From NCBI GenBank assembly GCA_046717125.1, contig JBKJVQ010000118.1, positions 1 to 5,249 of the forward strand: a stretch of DNA of 5,249 bases, written 5' to 3'. Under the pieces are notes generated by a model, which was given only the letters and a program-made list of their open reading frames with translations, did not search any database and had not been told where the DNA came from. Numbering within the stretch: the stretch's first letter is position 1; each line of letters starts with the position of its first letter. The DNA is from JBKJVQ01 sp046717125 (GTDB lineage: Bacteria > Pseudomonadota > Alphaproteobacteria > Rhizobiales > Methyloligellaceae). Positions 5,244-5,249 of the stretch are shown piece after piece. A program made the position numbers and the translations under genes.

Positions 5244-5249
5244 CCACGT

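Noticed and set aside
4948..5247. Minus-strand 99-codon ORF beginning MDGRDKPGHDD
   Set aside because: This start is the translation of the palindromic repeat, a well-known source of false genes, and the rest is antisense to the DUF3617 gene.

Overview
The window looks like a piece of a GC-rich alphaproteobacterial chromosome. The reasons are the strong G/C bias at third codon positions, a 69-residue CspA-type protein, a DASS-type transporter, a full-length Ada, and a palindromic intergenic repeat at the right edge of a kind common in Rhizobiales and Sphingomonadales. I cannot fix the genus. No IS element, CRISPR array, tRNA or rRNA is visible, and nothing here amounts to a new defence or mobile system. 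The content is ordinary housekeeping and stress genes plus a few odd details.

Left part (1-1046): a DUF2270 membrane protein gene on the minus strand runs off the left edge. Then comes a stretch without a convincing gene (422-584), followed by a plus-strand membrane protein (630-1046) that looks like the C-terminal part of a larger protein and may be a truncated gene.

Middle (1047-1588): a complete cold-shock unit, with a good sigma-70-type promoter (1141-1169), a 5' leader of about 140 nt holding a UUCG-capped hairpin and a tandem 10-bp repeat, the csp gene (1318-1527), and a very strong intrinsic terminator (1554-1588). Minus-strand genes converge on this terminator: a small conserved hypothetical protein (1634-1825, possibly extended upstream) and an ambiguous short ORF with a good Shine-Dalgarno sequence (1897-2049). 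Both lie downstream of, and in the same direction as, an anion:sodium symporter gene (2119-3579).

Right part (3580-5249): a 93-bp divergent intergenic region separates the transporter from ada (3673-4752), which encodes a complete three-domain Ada DNA-repair protein and regulator. The ada gene overlaps a small exported DUF3617 protein (4749-5180) by the 4-base GTGA arrangement, so the two are probably translated together. The window ends in a palindromic REP-like repeat (5221-5243). The clearest functional theme is stress response: cold shock (csp) and alkylation damage (ada with its coupled exported partner).
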